This document shows positions 1 through 6,808 of a DNA stretch of 9,199 bases, one piece after another; the stretch's first letter is position 1, and the number at the start of each line of letters is the position of its first letter. Below the pieces are notes generated by a model. It saw only the letters and a list, made by a program, of their open reading frames with translations, did not search any database and was not told the DNA's origin. The position numbers and the translations under genes are program-made. This DNA is from Flavobacteriia bacterium (GTDB lineage: Bacteria; Bacteroidota; Bacteroidia; Flavobacteriales_D; Crocinitomicaceae), in the NCBI GenBank assembly GCA_009923965.1, contig RFSL01000029.1, positions 1 to 9,199 of the forward strand. The letters run 5' to 3'.

Positions 1-146
1 ATATCACTAATGAAAACCCCAATATCCAAAGCTAATGCAGCACGGATTCCTTTAGTAATACTTGTTTCTAAGAGAACAAAAAATACTGGTCCAACCATCA
101 CGCTGAGCAAAAAACCAATGCCTATAGCTTGTAAAAAAAATTGCAT
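1..146 (-). CDS. LysE/RhtB-family exporter, N-terminal fragment cut by the window edge
   Basis: Reading the minus strand from the ATG at 146 gives 48 open codons that run off the left edge. The peptide is strongly hydrophobic. It has a first membrane segment with small-residue spacing (G9, G11, S15), then G19-P20-V21 followed by two Phe, then E27 and a lysine-glycine turn at 32-33, and a second hydrophobic segment ending in an aspartate at residue 48. This G-P-V pattern in the first helix and the following turn are typical of LysE/RhtB amino-acid exporters of the inner membrane, which have about 200 residues and six helices. The substrate cannot be inferred from this fragment. The gene is divergent from the small acidic gene at 262, with 115 bases between them. 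Family assignment is inferred from about a quarter of the protein. Confidence 0.75.
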   Translation of the reverse strand, partial: MQFFLQAIGIGFLLSVMVGPVFFVLLETSITKGIRAALALDIGVFISD

Positions 147-213
147 AGAACAAACTTAATATTTCTTTTTCGGTTTATTTCAGATAAATAAGTGATTGTT
201 CAATACCGGAATG

Positions 214-243
214 TTGATAATCCAATGAAACTCATTAAATTTG
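214..243 (+). promoter_or_regulatory. Bacteroidota-type promoter for the small acidic gene
   Basis: TAAATTTG at 236-243 fits the Bacteroidota -7 consensus TAnnTTTG exactly. A TTG at 214-216 lies 19 bases upstream, which is the expected spacing for the -33 element. Transcription would begin around position 249-250, leaving a short A/T-rich leader before the ATG at 262. The element is read directly from sequence; its activity is inferred. Confidence 0.6.
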
Positions 244-261
244 CAATATAAATAATATCTT

Positions 262-621
262 ATGAAGACAATTTCTGCCAATGAAAAATTGGATGCAATT
301 ATTGCAAGTGTTGAAAAAAGTGGCCTAAAGGCAACGAAACTAATTGAAAATTTAAAAGATTTGCGTGAATTAGCTTTAAAAGAACAGGACCCACTTGTTG
401 TAAAAGTACTTCGTTTAAGTTATGAATTCATTGAAGAAAATAAGGTATTTGATGTGCAAGCACAATATGAAGAAGATGAGGAAGGAAATGAATATCCTAT
501 CGACATTGAAGATAAAGAAAACTTATTGTATTTATTGAATCTACTTAAAAACGCAGAGCAGAAAATTAACCGTGAAGAAATAAAAGATTATAGAACTTCT
601 TTAAAATTAGAATTGTATTAA
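262..621 (+). CDS. Small acidic protein of unknown function
   Basis: This encodes 119 residues from an ATG with a well-formed Bacteroidota promoter just upstream, so it is very probably a real gene. I do not recognise the family. The protein looks largely helical and charged. Residues 1-60 are rich in Lys, Glu and Leu. A strongly acidic stretch follows at about 69-86, with several Glu/Asp in a row around a Gly-Asn-Glu-Tyr turn. The C-terminal third is Leu- and Lys-rich. There is no signal peptide, membrane segment, cysteine or recognisable catalytic motif, so it is expected to be cytoplasmic. It is monocistronic here: it is divergent from the exporter gene and convergent with the AddB-like nuclease gene, whose stop lies 33 bases away. 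No function is proposed. Confidence 0.75.
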   Translation: MKTISANEKLDAIIASVEKSGLKATKLIENLKDLRELALKEQDPLVVKVLRLSYEFIEENKVFDVQAQYEEDEEGNEYPIDIEDKENLLYLLNLLKNAEQKINREEIKDYRTSLKLELY

Positions 622-654
622 TTTTTACGCTTTAAAAACTCAGATTTACAGCTA

Positions 655-3459
655 TTAATTGCAAAAGCTACAATATTTTGAAGTGCTTTCATGTTCAAAG
701 GGTAATTCTAAATTATAGATTTCAGAAATTACTAGTTCAACAAGCTCTTTAAATATTTCAGGAAATTCTTCTAGATTAGTTTTACCCTCCAATTTCAATT
801 CAAAGGAATCTTTTAAATTTACTAAGGAATAAATTGCTGCAACATCTGGTATAACCTTGTATTTTTCTTTAAAAAATATAGAATAAAGCGCAAGCTGCAA
901 AGCATGTTTACAGGCAGCAAAAGAAGGAATTAACCCAGCTTCAATTATTTTAAATTCCACATCTTTTTTAGTCACTTTTCCAGTTTTGTAATCTATTACA
1001 CGGTATTTACTGCCAATTCTGTCGATTCTGTCGATATATCCCTTAAAATTTATTGTTTTTTTTTCTCCATTTAATTCGATTTCAACTGAACTTGTCATTT
1101 CAGCTTCTACTTGTTCTATAAATACAGGCTCTGTTTGTTTTTCTAGAAACATCTTCTCCGCTTTTAGTGTGTTTTCGGTTATTTGCATTGCCATTTCATA
1201 GCTTAAGAGGTTTTTTCCTTTCAAAAAAAGCTGCTCATCATTATTAAAATAGTTTGAAAATTCCTGATATAAAATTCCTTTATAGCTTGTAAGCATTTTT
1301 TCTACATCTTTTATTTCTAAATTTTTTGGGGCTGGTGAAACTGGATTCCCATTTGTATCTCGCTGGGCAAAAGGTTGAAATAATAATTCCAAAGTTTTAT
1401 GGATTAAGGAACCAAATGTGCTCGATTCTAGATCTTCTTCAACCGCCTTCTCTTCTCCAAATTCTACAATGTAGCGGTAATAAAAATCAAGTGGGCAAGT
1501 AATGTATTTATTCAGTCCAGAAGCAGAAATACTCCGTTCAAAAAATGTATTTAGTCGAATTAATATTTCTTCTTGTTTGGCTACAATTGTTGCGGGAAGA
1601 ACTTGTAGCTCAGGAAAAGGCACCGAATAAAAATGCTTTTTAAGTTCTACCTTTTTAGTGTAATTTGCTAACTCAAGTTCTAACTGAAGTAAATACCTGC
1701 TTGCTTCATTGCTGCTAATTTGCTCAACTGCAGTAGTATAAGTTGCAGTAAAAGTTTTACACTTGTGTAATAAGCGATAAAAATGATGTGCAAATAAACC
1801 TTGTTTTTCACGGAGCGAGGGTAAACCAAGACCATATCTTAAATCCATTGGAATAACAGAATTTAAGACATTTGTATTTGGTAATTTCCCCTCGTTTAAC
1901 CCAACAATAATAAGGTGTTCAAAATCCAAAAGTCTTGTTTCTAAAAGCCCCATAACTTGAAGTCCTTGAATTGGATTTCCGTGATAAGCAATGCTTTTTC
2001 CTCCCCAATGTTGAAAGAAAAGAAGCTTGAAACTTCGCAATGCAATTTTTGGAATTCCTTCTTTTAATATCTGCTCAAATTCCAAGAGTGCTTCATCAAA
2101 AACACGAATAATATTCCGCTCAAATTCATTTGTTATAGGAAGTAATTCTAATAAAATCTTGTTTAGAGAACGAATAACTTCCATGGCTTTTTTCCAATCT
2201 TGCTTCCAATCTTGTGTAATTAATTGAATAATTTTATATGTATTCTTTCCTAAATCTAACTTATCGCAATTTTGAAAAACTTTATTCTTTCTTATGGTAT
2301 CTTGTTCAAGGGAAACTAAGATTCTTTTTTCCTCGCGGTTAATAGCTCCTAGCGTAAAAACATGATTTATAATTCGCTGTAAATCTTTGTAATAGATTGC
2401 ATTTGATTTAAAGCGCGATTTATTTTCTTGAATATCAAAAATAAGTTCTACCCAGGTTTTTATTGGTGTTTGACTTAAAGGAAGACCCAAGGTAATGTTT
2501 GCTTTTCCTACAGAAATAGGAATGTTTTTGACCATTGAACTAATTAAGGTTTCATCTGCTAATAAGACGAGGGTGGAATCCAATTCTGCAGGGCTTAATT
2601 TTGAGAGTTCTGTAGCAGCCACCTTTACTTGCCCCGTGTGTTGCGCGCACTCAACAACATTCATAACAAGATTTTTATCCCATAAATTATCTCCGATTAT
2701 CTCTGGCTTTCCGATTTCTAGAAACTCCATATTTTTCCTTATAAAAGCCCCTGCTTCATGAATTTTATTTTCGTAATAAAAGATATCAGCATCGACTAAA
2801 AAACTTGCTTTCTTTAGTTTTAATAAATTTTTTATAATGCTTAGTTCTGATTTCGAGAGGGCATTAAATCCTGCAAAAATAAAATGTTGCTTTTCATTTC
2901 CGGAAAGAACTACAACTGTGTTTTCGGCAAGTTTTCGATAGGCCAAGCTCGCTGTTATTGTATTTTTATTCTGTAGTTTTTTATGAAGTTCCGCATAATA
3001 TTTTGGCAAGCGATCCCAAAACTCCATGAATTTCACCTGCGATGCCGAAAAATTTTCTTCATCAATTTGCCAACTCTCTAATTCTTTAATTGCCTTGAGA
3101 TTTTTAAAAACCTGTTCATGATCTAACATATACCGATCAATATCATCAAAATCACTTAGAACAATCATTCCCCATGTAAGAAATTCTTCAAAAGTAGCAT
3201 CTTTACACTCCTCTGTTTCAAGATACATTTCAAAGAGATAAAGGAGTAAACGTGTCTTATCAATAATTGGCAATGAATGTTTTTTTACCCAACGATCAAT
3301 CGTAATTATTTCTGGCGAGAAGATTGGTTTACCATACGTGTTGAATAGCGCTTGAGACAAATATTTTGTTGCTCTTTCTGAAGGAAGAACAACGGTAAGA
3401 TTTCTCAAGTCAAAATCATTTTCCTTAATATAGGTGGCTATTTGATCAATAAAATTCAT
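655..3459 (-). CDS. AddB-like PD-(D/E)XK nuclease family protein (double-strand-break repair)
   Basis: This 934-residue protein has the layout of the AddB subunit of AddAB-type helicase-nucleases, which resect double-strand DNA ends for recombination. The N-terminus has the VVLPSERA-type segment (about 23-30) and no Walker A motif, as in an inactivated helicase fold. A helicase-like GLNEGKLP segment lies at about 520-527 (N522, E523, G524). The C-terminal nuclease domain shows C655 in a CPLDFYYRY motif, H687 in FGSLIH, D810 in GYIDRID, D823 and K825 in IDYKTG, and Q855-x3-Y859. The 13-residue spacing D810-D823 and the DxK arrangement match RecB-family nucleases, so catalysis is probably intact. 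The iron-sulfur cysteines look incomplete: only C930 and C933 remain at the C-terminus, one residue before the stop. It is the last gene of a minus-strand run, 41 bases after the TraB-like gene. No AddA partner is present in the window. Confidence 0.85.
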   Translation of the reverse strand: MNFIDQIATYIKENDFDLRNLTVVLPSERATKYLSQALFNTYGKPIFSPEIITIDRWVKKHSLPIIDKTRLLLYLFEMYLETEECKDATFEEFLTWGMIVLSDFDDIDRYMLDHEQVFKNLKAIKELESWQIDEENFSASQVKFMEFWDRLPKYYAELHKKLQNKNTITASLAYRKLAENTVVVLSGNEKQHFIFAGFNALSKSELSIIKNLLKLKKASFLVDADIFYYENKIHEAGAFIRKNMEFLEIGKPEIIGDNLWDKNLVMNVVECAQHTGQVKVAATELSKLSPAELDSTLVLLADETLISSMVKNIPISVGKANITLGLPLSQTPIKTWVELIFDIQENKSRFKSNAIYYKDLQRIINHVFTLGAINREEKRILVSLEQDTIRKNKVFQNCDKLDLGKNTYKIIQLITQDWKQDWKKAMEVIRSLNKILLELLPITNEFERNIIRVFDEALLEFEQILKEGIPKIALRSFKLLFFQHWGGKSIAYHGNPIQGLQVMGLLETRLLDFEHLIIVGLNEGKLPNTNVLNSVIPMDLRYGLGLPSLREKQGLFAHHFYRLLHKCKTFTATYTTAVEQISSNEASRYLLQLELELANYTKKVELKKHFYSVPFPELQVLPATIVAKQEEILIRLNTFFERSISASGLNKYITCPLDFYYRYIVEFGEEKAVEEDLESSTFGSLIHKTLELLFQPFAQRDTNGNPVSPAPKNLEIKDVEKMLTSYKGILYQEFSNYFNNDEQLFLKGKNLLSYEMAMQITENTLKAEKMFLEKQTEPVFIEQVEAEMTSSVEIELNGEKKTINFKGYIDRIDRIGSKYRVIDYKTGKVTKKDVEFKIIEAGLIPSFAACKHALQLALYSIFFKEKYKVIPDVAAIYSLVNLKDSFELKLEGKTNLEEFPEIFKELVELVISEIYNLELPFEHESTSKYCSFCN
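2192..2215. repeat. 12-base tandem duplication inside the AddB-like gene
   Basis: TTCCAATCTTGC at 2192-2203 is followed directly by TTCCAATCTTGT at 2204-2215, so eleven of twelve positions match. On the coding strand this gives two consecutive Gln-Asp-Trp-Lys units (residues 416-423). The repeat is in frame and does not disturb the gene. It looks like a replication-slippage duplication. Confidence 0.8.
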
Positions 3460-3500
3460 GCTATTTCAACTTTAATAAATAATTATTTAGTCTAAATGTC

Positions 3501-4721
3501 TTATTCAAACCAAACGTTATCAAAGAATTTTTTTGGTCTATCTGAATGCAGATACTTATTTCCGCCATATGTTTTGATTACAGCAAAATATTTTTCACTA
3601 AAAATAATTCGAACCCAATTTAATCCTTCAGGATAGGTGTCTGACAACCCTTCAAAAAGTAGCGTTCCGTCATCCAGAATTTTTTTATAAAAACTCACAT
3701 TTGGTGGGCATGCGATATAGATGGTAGCAATTTGTTCAAAAGACAGTGTTGAATCGTTTGGTACAATATCAATAAAATAGGAGTTTCCTTGACCGTATTC
3801 TCGGTAAATCAAACTCAAGCTTCCATCTGTATTTTTTTCAGAAAAGGGTTTACCATGAAAATTCGCATTTAATCCGCTTTCCAAATCCTTATATGTATAA
3901 GACCGATAAGAATTGATCGTTTTTTTGGCTAGGGTTTTATTTTCACTTCTTGTCCATAACATTGGCCTTAATCGGAATCCTCTTGTTCGCAGAAGATTAA
4001 TTACACCTTCACTTCCCGCTAAATGGCCGGCCCCAATTGCACAGAAAAAGGATTCTTTTTTCTTCAAAATAGAATCCAAATTATGAGCCATTTTATTATT
4101 TCTATCAGTTATTAATGCAGTAAATTGTTCCTTATCTGCTGATAAATTTGCCCTGATAAATCGCTCAATGGCAGAAATATCTCCTTTAAGATAGAGTTCT
4201 ATTAGTTTTTGATTAGAGAAATCATTAAACGCATCATTAATAAAAACACGTTTCGTAAAATTTAATTTCGCGCCCAAATTAAGTTGATCCTTCACATCTT
4301 CAAGCGCAAAAAATTTCTTATTTGCATTGTGACAATACTCCTCTAATGCAGCGTCAATAAATTGTGGCATACCATTTTCATCACCATAGGTTGTTCTTGA
4401 TGCAATTTCTGATGCTGTATATGCTTTTCCATCCTTATCATAAAGTGTATTTGGTAAATCTTCTCTTGAATCTATATCTTTAAACAATTCGAATATATCT
4501 GCTTCCAGAATAATAAGATTAGCTCTATCTAAGGCATAATAGACCGAGTCTGATAAATCAAAAATGCGCTTATCATTTGAGTGCAATGTTCCAAATAAAT
4601 AAGATTTTTCTTTCAGTCCATTTCCGGAAATCTCCCATAACAGTTGTTTGTCAACGTTTACATATTGTCCTACAATGCTTGAAATATGATAAATAAAAAG
4701 AAAAAAAAGAATGTGTTTCAT
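3501..4721 (-). CDS. Secreted TraB/GumN-family protein with an extra C-terminal domain
   Basis: This encodes 406 residues. Residues 1-18 form a short hydrophobic signal peptide ending before Gln19, so the protein is probably exported to the periplasm or the envelope. Residues about 27-260 match the TraB/PrgY/GumN fold: LLWEISGNG at the start, the GTLH motif at 44-47 (H47), an acidic ILEAD segment near 70, a FALEDVKDQ segment in the middle, and GAGHL with H233 followed by a Gly-rich helix and a final FRLRPM strand. The conserved GTxH, Glu and GxGH residues are those linked to metal-dependent protease-like activity in TIKI/TraB relatives. Activity here is inferred. Residues from about 265 to 406 form an additional, possibly beta-rich domain that I do not recognise. 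The gene lies 29 bases after hutI and 41 bases before the AddB-like gene. Confidence 0.85.
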   Translation of the reverse strand: MKHILFFLFIYHISSIVGQYVNVDKQLLWEISGNGLKEKSYLFGTLHSNDKRIFDLSDSVYYALDRANLIILEADIFELFKDIDSREDLPNTLYDKDGKAYTASEIASRTTYGDENGMPQFIDAALEEYCHNANKKFFALEDVKDQLNLGAKLNFTKRVFINDAFNDFSNQKLIELYLKGDISAIERFIRANLSADKEQFTALITDRNNKMAHNLDSILKKKESFFCAIGAGHLAGSEGVINLLRTRGFRLRPMLWTRSENKTLAKKTINSYRSYTYKDLESGLNANFHGKPFSEKNTDGSLSLIYREYGQGNSYFIDIVPNDSTLSFEQIATIYIACPPNVSFYKKILDDGTLLFEGLSDTYPEGLNWVRIIFSEKYFAVIKTYGGNKYLHSDRPKKFFDNVWFE

Positions 4722-4728
4722 TTACAAT

Positions 4729-4736
4729 CAAAGATA
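4729..4736 (-). promoter_or_regulatory. -7 element upstream of the TraB/GumN-like gene
   Basis: CAAAGATA on the plus strand reads TATCTTTG on the minus strand, an exact match to TAnnTTTG. It lies in the 29-base gap between hutI and the TraB/GumN-like gene, so transcription would start almost at the ATG at 4721. No TTG is found at the expected 19-21 base distance; the position holds TTA. The -33 half is therefore weak or absent. It may be an internal promoter within the run. Confidence 0.35.
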
Positions 4737-4750
4737 GTAATATATCCGCA

Positions 4751-5983
4751 TCAAATAAAAACACGAGCAACATTCGTTTCCCCAAAAGAATAAGGTAAAT
4801 AAGCCAATGAAGGAATTGCTTTTGTCAGAATTATTGGAGCTTTACTGCCAATGCATATTTTTCCGTGAGTTCCTTTCAAACCCATTGCGTAAGCGGAATT
4901 TATTGTTAAGGCATTTAATGCTTCTTCGGGTGTCATTTTCATTTTTATACATGCCAAAGACCAAATCGTAAATAAATTATAATTTGGAGCTGATCCAGGA
5001 TTAAAATCACTTGCTAGAGCCAGGGGTAAATCTGCTGCTATTATTTTTCGTGCGTCACCAAAAGGAAGACCGAGAAAGTGCGAACAGCCAGGAAGTAAAG
5101 TAGGCATGCAATTACTATTTTGAAGTGCCAAAATATCTTCTTGATCAATTTCCTCTAAATGATCTACACTCAAAGCTCCCATTTCAACTGCTTTTTTCAC
5201 TCCACCGAGTATTGTAAATTGATTTACATGTACTTTTGGAATTAAACCATCTTCTTTCCCAGCACTAATTATCTCAGCCATTTCATCAACCGAGAAATAA
5301 TTTTTCTCACAAAAAACATCGATATATTCTGCTAATTCCTCTTTTGCAATTAGAGGAAGCAATTCCTTAATAATTAAGTCAATGTAGCCCCGATGATTTT
5401 CTTTATATGCAAGCGGGAATGCATGCGCACCTAAAAAAGTTGCTTTAATTTCAATTTTATTCGTTGCTTTTAGTTTTTTTATAACTCGAAGCATTTTAAG
5501 TTCCGATGCTACACTTAAACCATAACCTGATTTAATTTCGATTGCCCCAGTTCCGCAAGCAATCATTTTTTGAATTCTTTCTTGCGCAGAATTAAAAAGT
5601 TCCTCTTCTGATATATCAGCTAATTTTGCTGCAGAATTTAAAATTCCACCACCTTTTAGCGCGATTTCTTCGTAGCTCATTCCATGAATTCGGTCAACAA
5701 ATTCTTCCTCTCTTGTTTTTGCAAAAACAGTATGTGTATGTGAATCACAAAATGCAGGTAAAACAAAACAGCCTTCAGCATCAATTATTTCAATATCGCT
5801 TGAGCTTCCGATTTCTTTCCAATCATCCATTTTTCCGTAAGCAATAACTTCATTGTCTTCAAGGTAGAGAAAAGCATTTTTAATAATTGGTAATTCTTGC
5901 ATATCTTTTCCTTTGCGGATAAGAGGTATCTCTTCGCCCGCTTGCACTAAGCCTTTTATATTTTTAATGAGGATTTTCTGCAT
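4751..5983 (-). CDS. hutI: Imidazolonepropionase (EC 3.5.2.7), histidine degradation
   Basis: HutI opens the imidazolone ring of 4-imidazolone-5-propanoate to give N-formimino-L-glutamate, the third step of histidine breakdown, in the cytoplasm. The 410-residue product has the usual family length and the amidohydrolase-superfamily layout. It has an N-terminal beta domain, then VLPAFCDSHTHT with H82 and H84, the signature IEIKSGYGL at about 148-156, FLGAHAFP with H187, KVHVNQF with H252, VDHLEE with H275, and ALASDFNPGSAP with D326. H82, H84, H252 and D326 correspond to the metal ligands of characterised HutI enzymes; the other residues shape the substrate site. All look intact. No hutH, hutU or hutG is in the window, so the pathway must be completed elsewhere. 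It is the first gene of a minus-strand run and is divergent from the YraN-family gene. Confidence 0.95.
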   Translation of the reverse strand: MQKILIKNIKGLVQAGEEIPLIRKGKDMQELPIIKNAFLYLEDNEVIAYGKMDDWKEIGSSSDIEIIDAEGCFVLPAFCDSHTHTVFAKTREEEFVDRIHGMSYEEIALKGGGILNSAAKLADISEEELFNSAQERIQKMIACGTGAIEIKSGYGLSVASELKMLRVIKKLKATNKIEIKATFLGAHAFPLAYKENHRGYIDLIIKELLPLIAKEELAEYIDVFCEKNYFSVDEMAEIISAGKEDGLIPKVHVNQFTILGGVKKAVEMGALSVDHLEEIDQEDILALQNSNCMPTLLPGCSHFLGLPFGDARKIIAADLPLALASDFNPGSAPNYNLFTIWSLACIKMKMTPEEALNALTINSAYAMGLKGTHGKICIGSKAPIILTKAIPSLAYLPYSFGETNVARVFI

Positions 5984-5999
5984 GCAAGAAATTTATTTG

Positions 6000-6030
6000 T
6001 AAAGATAGTATTCATAAAGTTTTAGTGGAA
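6000..6030 (-). promoter_or_regulatory. Weak candidate promoter for hutI
   Basis: On the minus strand TATCTTTA (6007 to 6000) matches the -7 consensus TAnnTTTG except for its last base. A TTC (6030 to 6028) stands 20 bases upstream, where TTG would be expected. The hutI ATG is 16 bases downstream of the element. The core shares the string AAAGATAGTA (plus strand, 6001-6010) with the element before the TraB/GumN-like gene. Confidence 0.3.
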
Positions 6031-6066
6031 AAATTTAATTCTTTTTTGTATCTTCAAGTAAATTGA

Positions 6067-6423
6067 ATGATGAAGAAAGAAGAATTAGGACCTTGGGGCG
6101 AAGAGAAAGCAAAAAATTACCTTTTGAAAAAAGGATATGTTTTTGTAGATAAAAACATCCGATTCAAAAGATATGAAGTAGATATTGTAATGGAAAAAAA
6201 TAATTTATTAGTTATTGTTGAAGTTAAAACACGAAATACAGCAGAAATTGGTGAACCTTGGAAGGCTGTAACTCGAGGAAAGCAAGGGCAAATCATAAAA
6301 GTTGCAGATCATTATGTTCAATCAAACCAGATAGACAAAGATGTTCGCTTTGATATTGTTTCCATTGTCCACAATTCTTACCGCACAAATATTGAACATT
6401 TGGAAGGGGCTTTTACTGTATAA
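6067..6423 (+). CDS. YraN/UPF0102 family putative nuclease
   Basis: This 118-residue protein is of the usual length for the UPF0102/YraN family of small cytoplasmic proteins with a restriction-endonuclease-like fold. Two ATG codons lie in tandem at 6067 and 6070, so the true start could be either. The N-terminal helix carries the family pattern LGPWGEEKAKNYL (residues 8-20). The core has RYEVDI with E37 and D39 and VIVEVKTR with E52 and K54, which together form the E-D-ExK arrangement expected of this fold. A conserved RFDIVSI segment follows near residue 95. The biological role of the family is poorly defined; a DNA-processing role is often suggested. The gene is transcribed divergently from hutI, separated by 83 bases, and ends in a probable intrinsic terminator. 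Confidence 0.9.
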   Translation: MMKKEELGPWGEEKAKNYLLKKGYVFVDKNIRFKRYEVDIVMEKNNLLVIVEVKTRNTAEIGEPWKAVTRGKQGQIIKVADHYVQSNQIDKDVRFDIVSIVHNSYRTNIEHLEGAFTV

Positions 6424-6440
6424 ACCGTTATACTTTTTTT
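6418..6440 (+). terminator. Probable intrinsic terminator of the YraN-family gene
   Basis: GTATAA (6418-6423) and TTATAC (6428-6433) form a perfect 6-base inverted repeat around the 4-base loop ACCG. Seven T residues (6434-6440) follow directly. The stop codon of the YraN-family gene lies inside the left arm. The stem has only one G-C pair, so it is weak, but the stem plus T-run layout is right for the plus strand. On the minus strand no T-run follows, so it should act in one direction only. Confidence 0.5.
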
Positions 6441-6783
6441 AGCCCTTCATGCCGTTTGGCTGGCAGCATTTCGGTAGTTTTTCAACATCTTCTTTTTTTG
6501 CCTTGCTTTCATCAGCATCATAACCAAGTTGATTTAATATTTTTTTTATTTCAAGCAAGGTAATTTTTTTAGTTGAAAATTTAACTTCTACTTTATTTGT
6601 TTCTAAGTTCAATTCTGCAAACTTAATCCCTTTCGTATAGTTTAATTTTTCTTCAATACGTTCTTTACAGTCATCACATTGAGATGAGGTACTAATTACA
6701 ATAGTTTGAATTTTTGGGGTTTTTTGACTGAATCCCTTTAAAGTTAAAAGGATGAATAGCGTTGACAGCAGTATATTTTTCAT
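6439..6783 (-). CDS. Exported HMA-like heavy-metal-binding protein
   Basis: I place the start at the ATG at 6783, giving 114 residues. An upstream in-frame TTG at 6789 would add two residues but is a less likely start. Residues 1-19 form a signal peptide ending before Gln20, so the protein acts in the periplasm or envelope. Residues about 25-90 resemble a heavy-metal-associated (HMA, ferredoxin-like) domain. The motif Cys36-Asp-Asp-Cys39 occupies the metal-binding loop, followed by a helix and the hydrophobic strands and helix expected of the fold, ending with LGYDAD. The tail carries a second Cys pair, Cys106-Cys107, in KLPKCCQ. HMA proteins bind Cu(I), Hg(II) or similar soft metals through the CxxC pair. 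The gene follows the TonB-dependent receptor gene by only 25 bases and is probably cotranscribed with it. The metal specificity is not shown by the sequence. Confidence 0.85.
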   Translation of the reverse strand: MKNILLSTLFILLTLKGFSQKTPKIQTIVISTSSQCDDCKERIEEKLNYTKGIKFAELNLETNKVEVKFSTKKITLLEIKKILNQLGYDADESKAKKEDVEKLPKCCQPNGMKG

Positions 6784-6808
6784 GTTCAAAGATTTATAGA
6801 TTTAAATG

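Noticed and set aside
151..158. CAAACTTA, which reads TAAGTTTG on the minus strand, as a promoter for the LysE-type gene
   Set aside because: It fits the -7 consensus, but there is no TTG 19-21 bases upstream and it lies only five bases from the ATG, which would force a leaderless transcript.
622..638. Inverted repeat TTTTTA / TAAAAA between the two convergent genes as a shared terminator
   Set aside because: The stem has only A-T pairs and no T-run follows on either strand, so it is expected often by chance in this composition.
2027..2761. Plus-strand open frames at 2027-2227 and 2495-2761
   Set aside because: They lie wholly inside the AddB-like gene on the opposite strand, have no promoter and show Ser/Phe-rich composition typical of antisense frames.
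3476..3489. 14-base palindrome TAAATAATTATTTA between the TraB-like and AddB-like genes as an operator
   Set aside because: It is all A/T in a short A/T-rich gap, and palindromes of this kind are expected several times by chance in 9 kb.
5626..5847. Plus-strand open frame inside hutI
   Set aside because: It is antisense to conserved HutI sequence, including the metal-binding HTH region, and its peptide has no recognisable features.
6049..6056. TATCTTCA as a -7 element for the YraN-family gene
   Set aside because: It differs from TAnnTTTG at two of the six fixed positions and no TTG stands at the required distance upstream.
6784..6789. TTG at 6789 as the start codon of the HMA-like protein
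   Set aside because: The ATG two codons downstream begins a standard signal peptide, and no ribosome-binding feature favours the rarer TTG.
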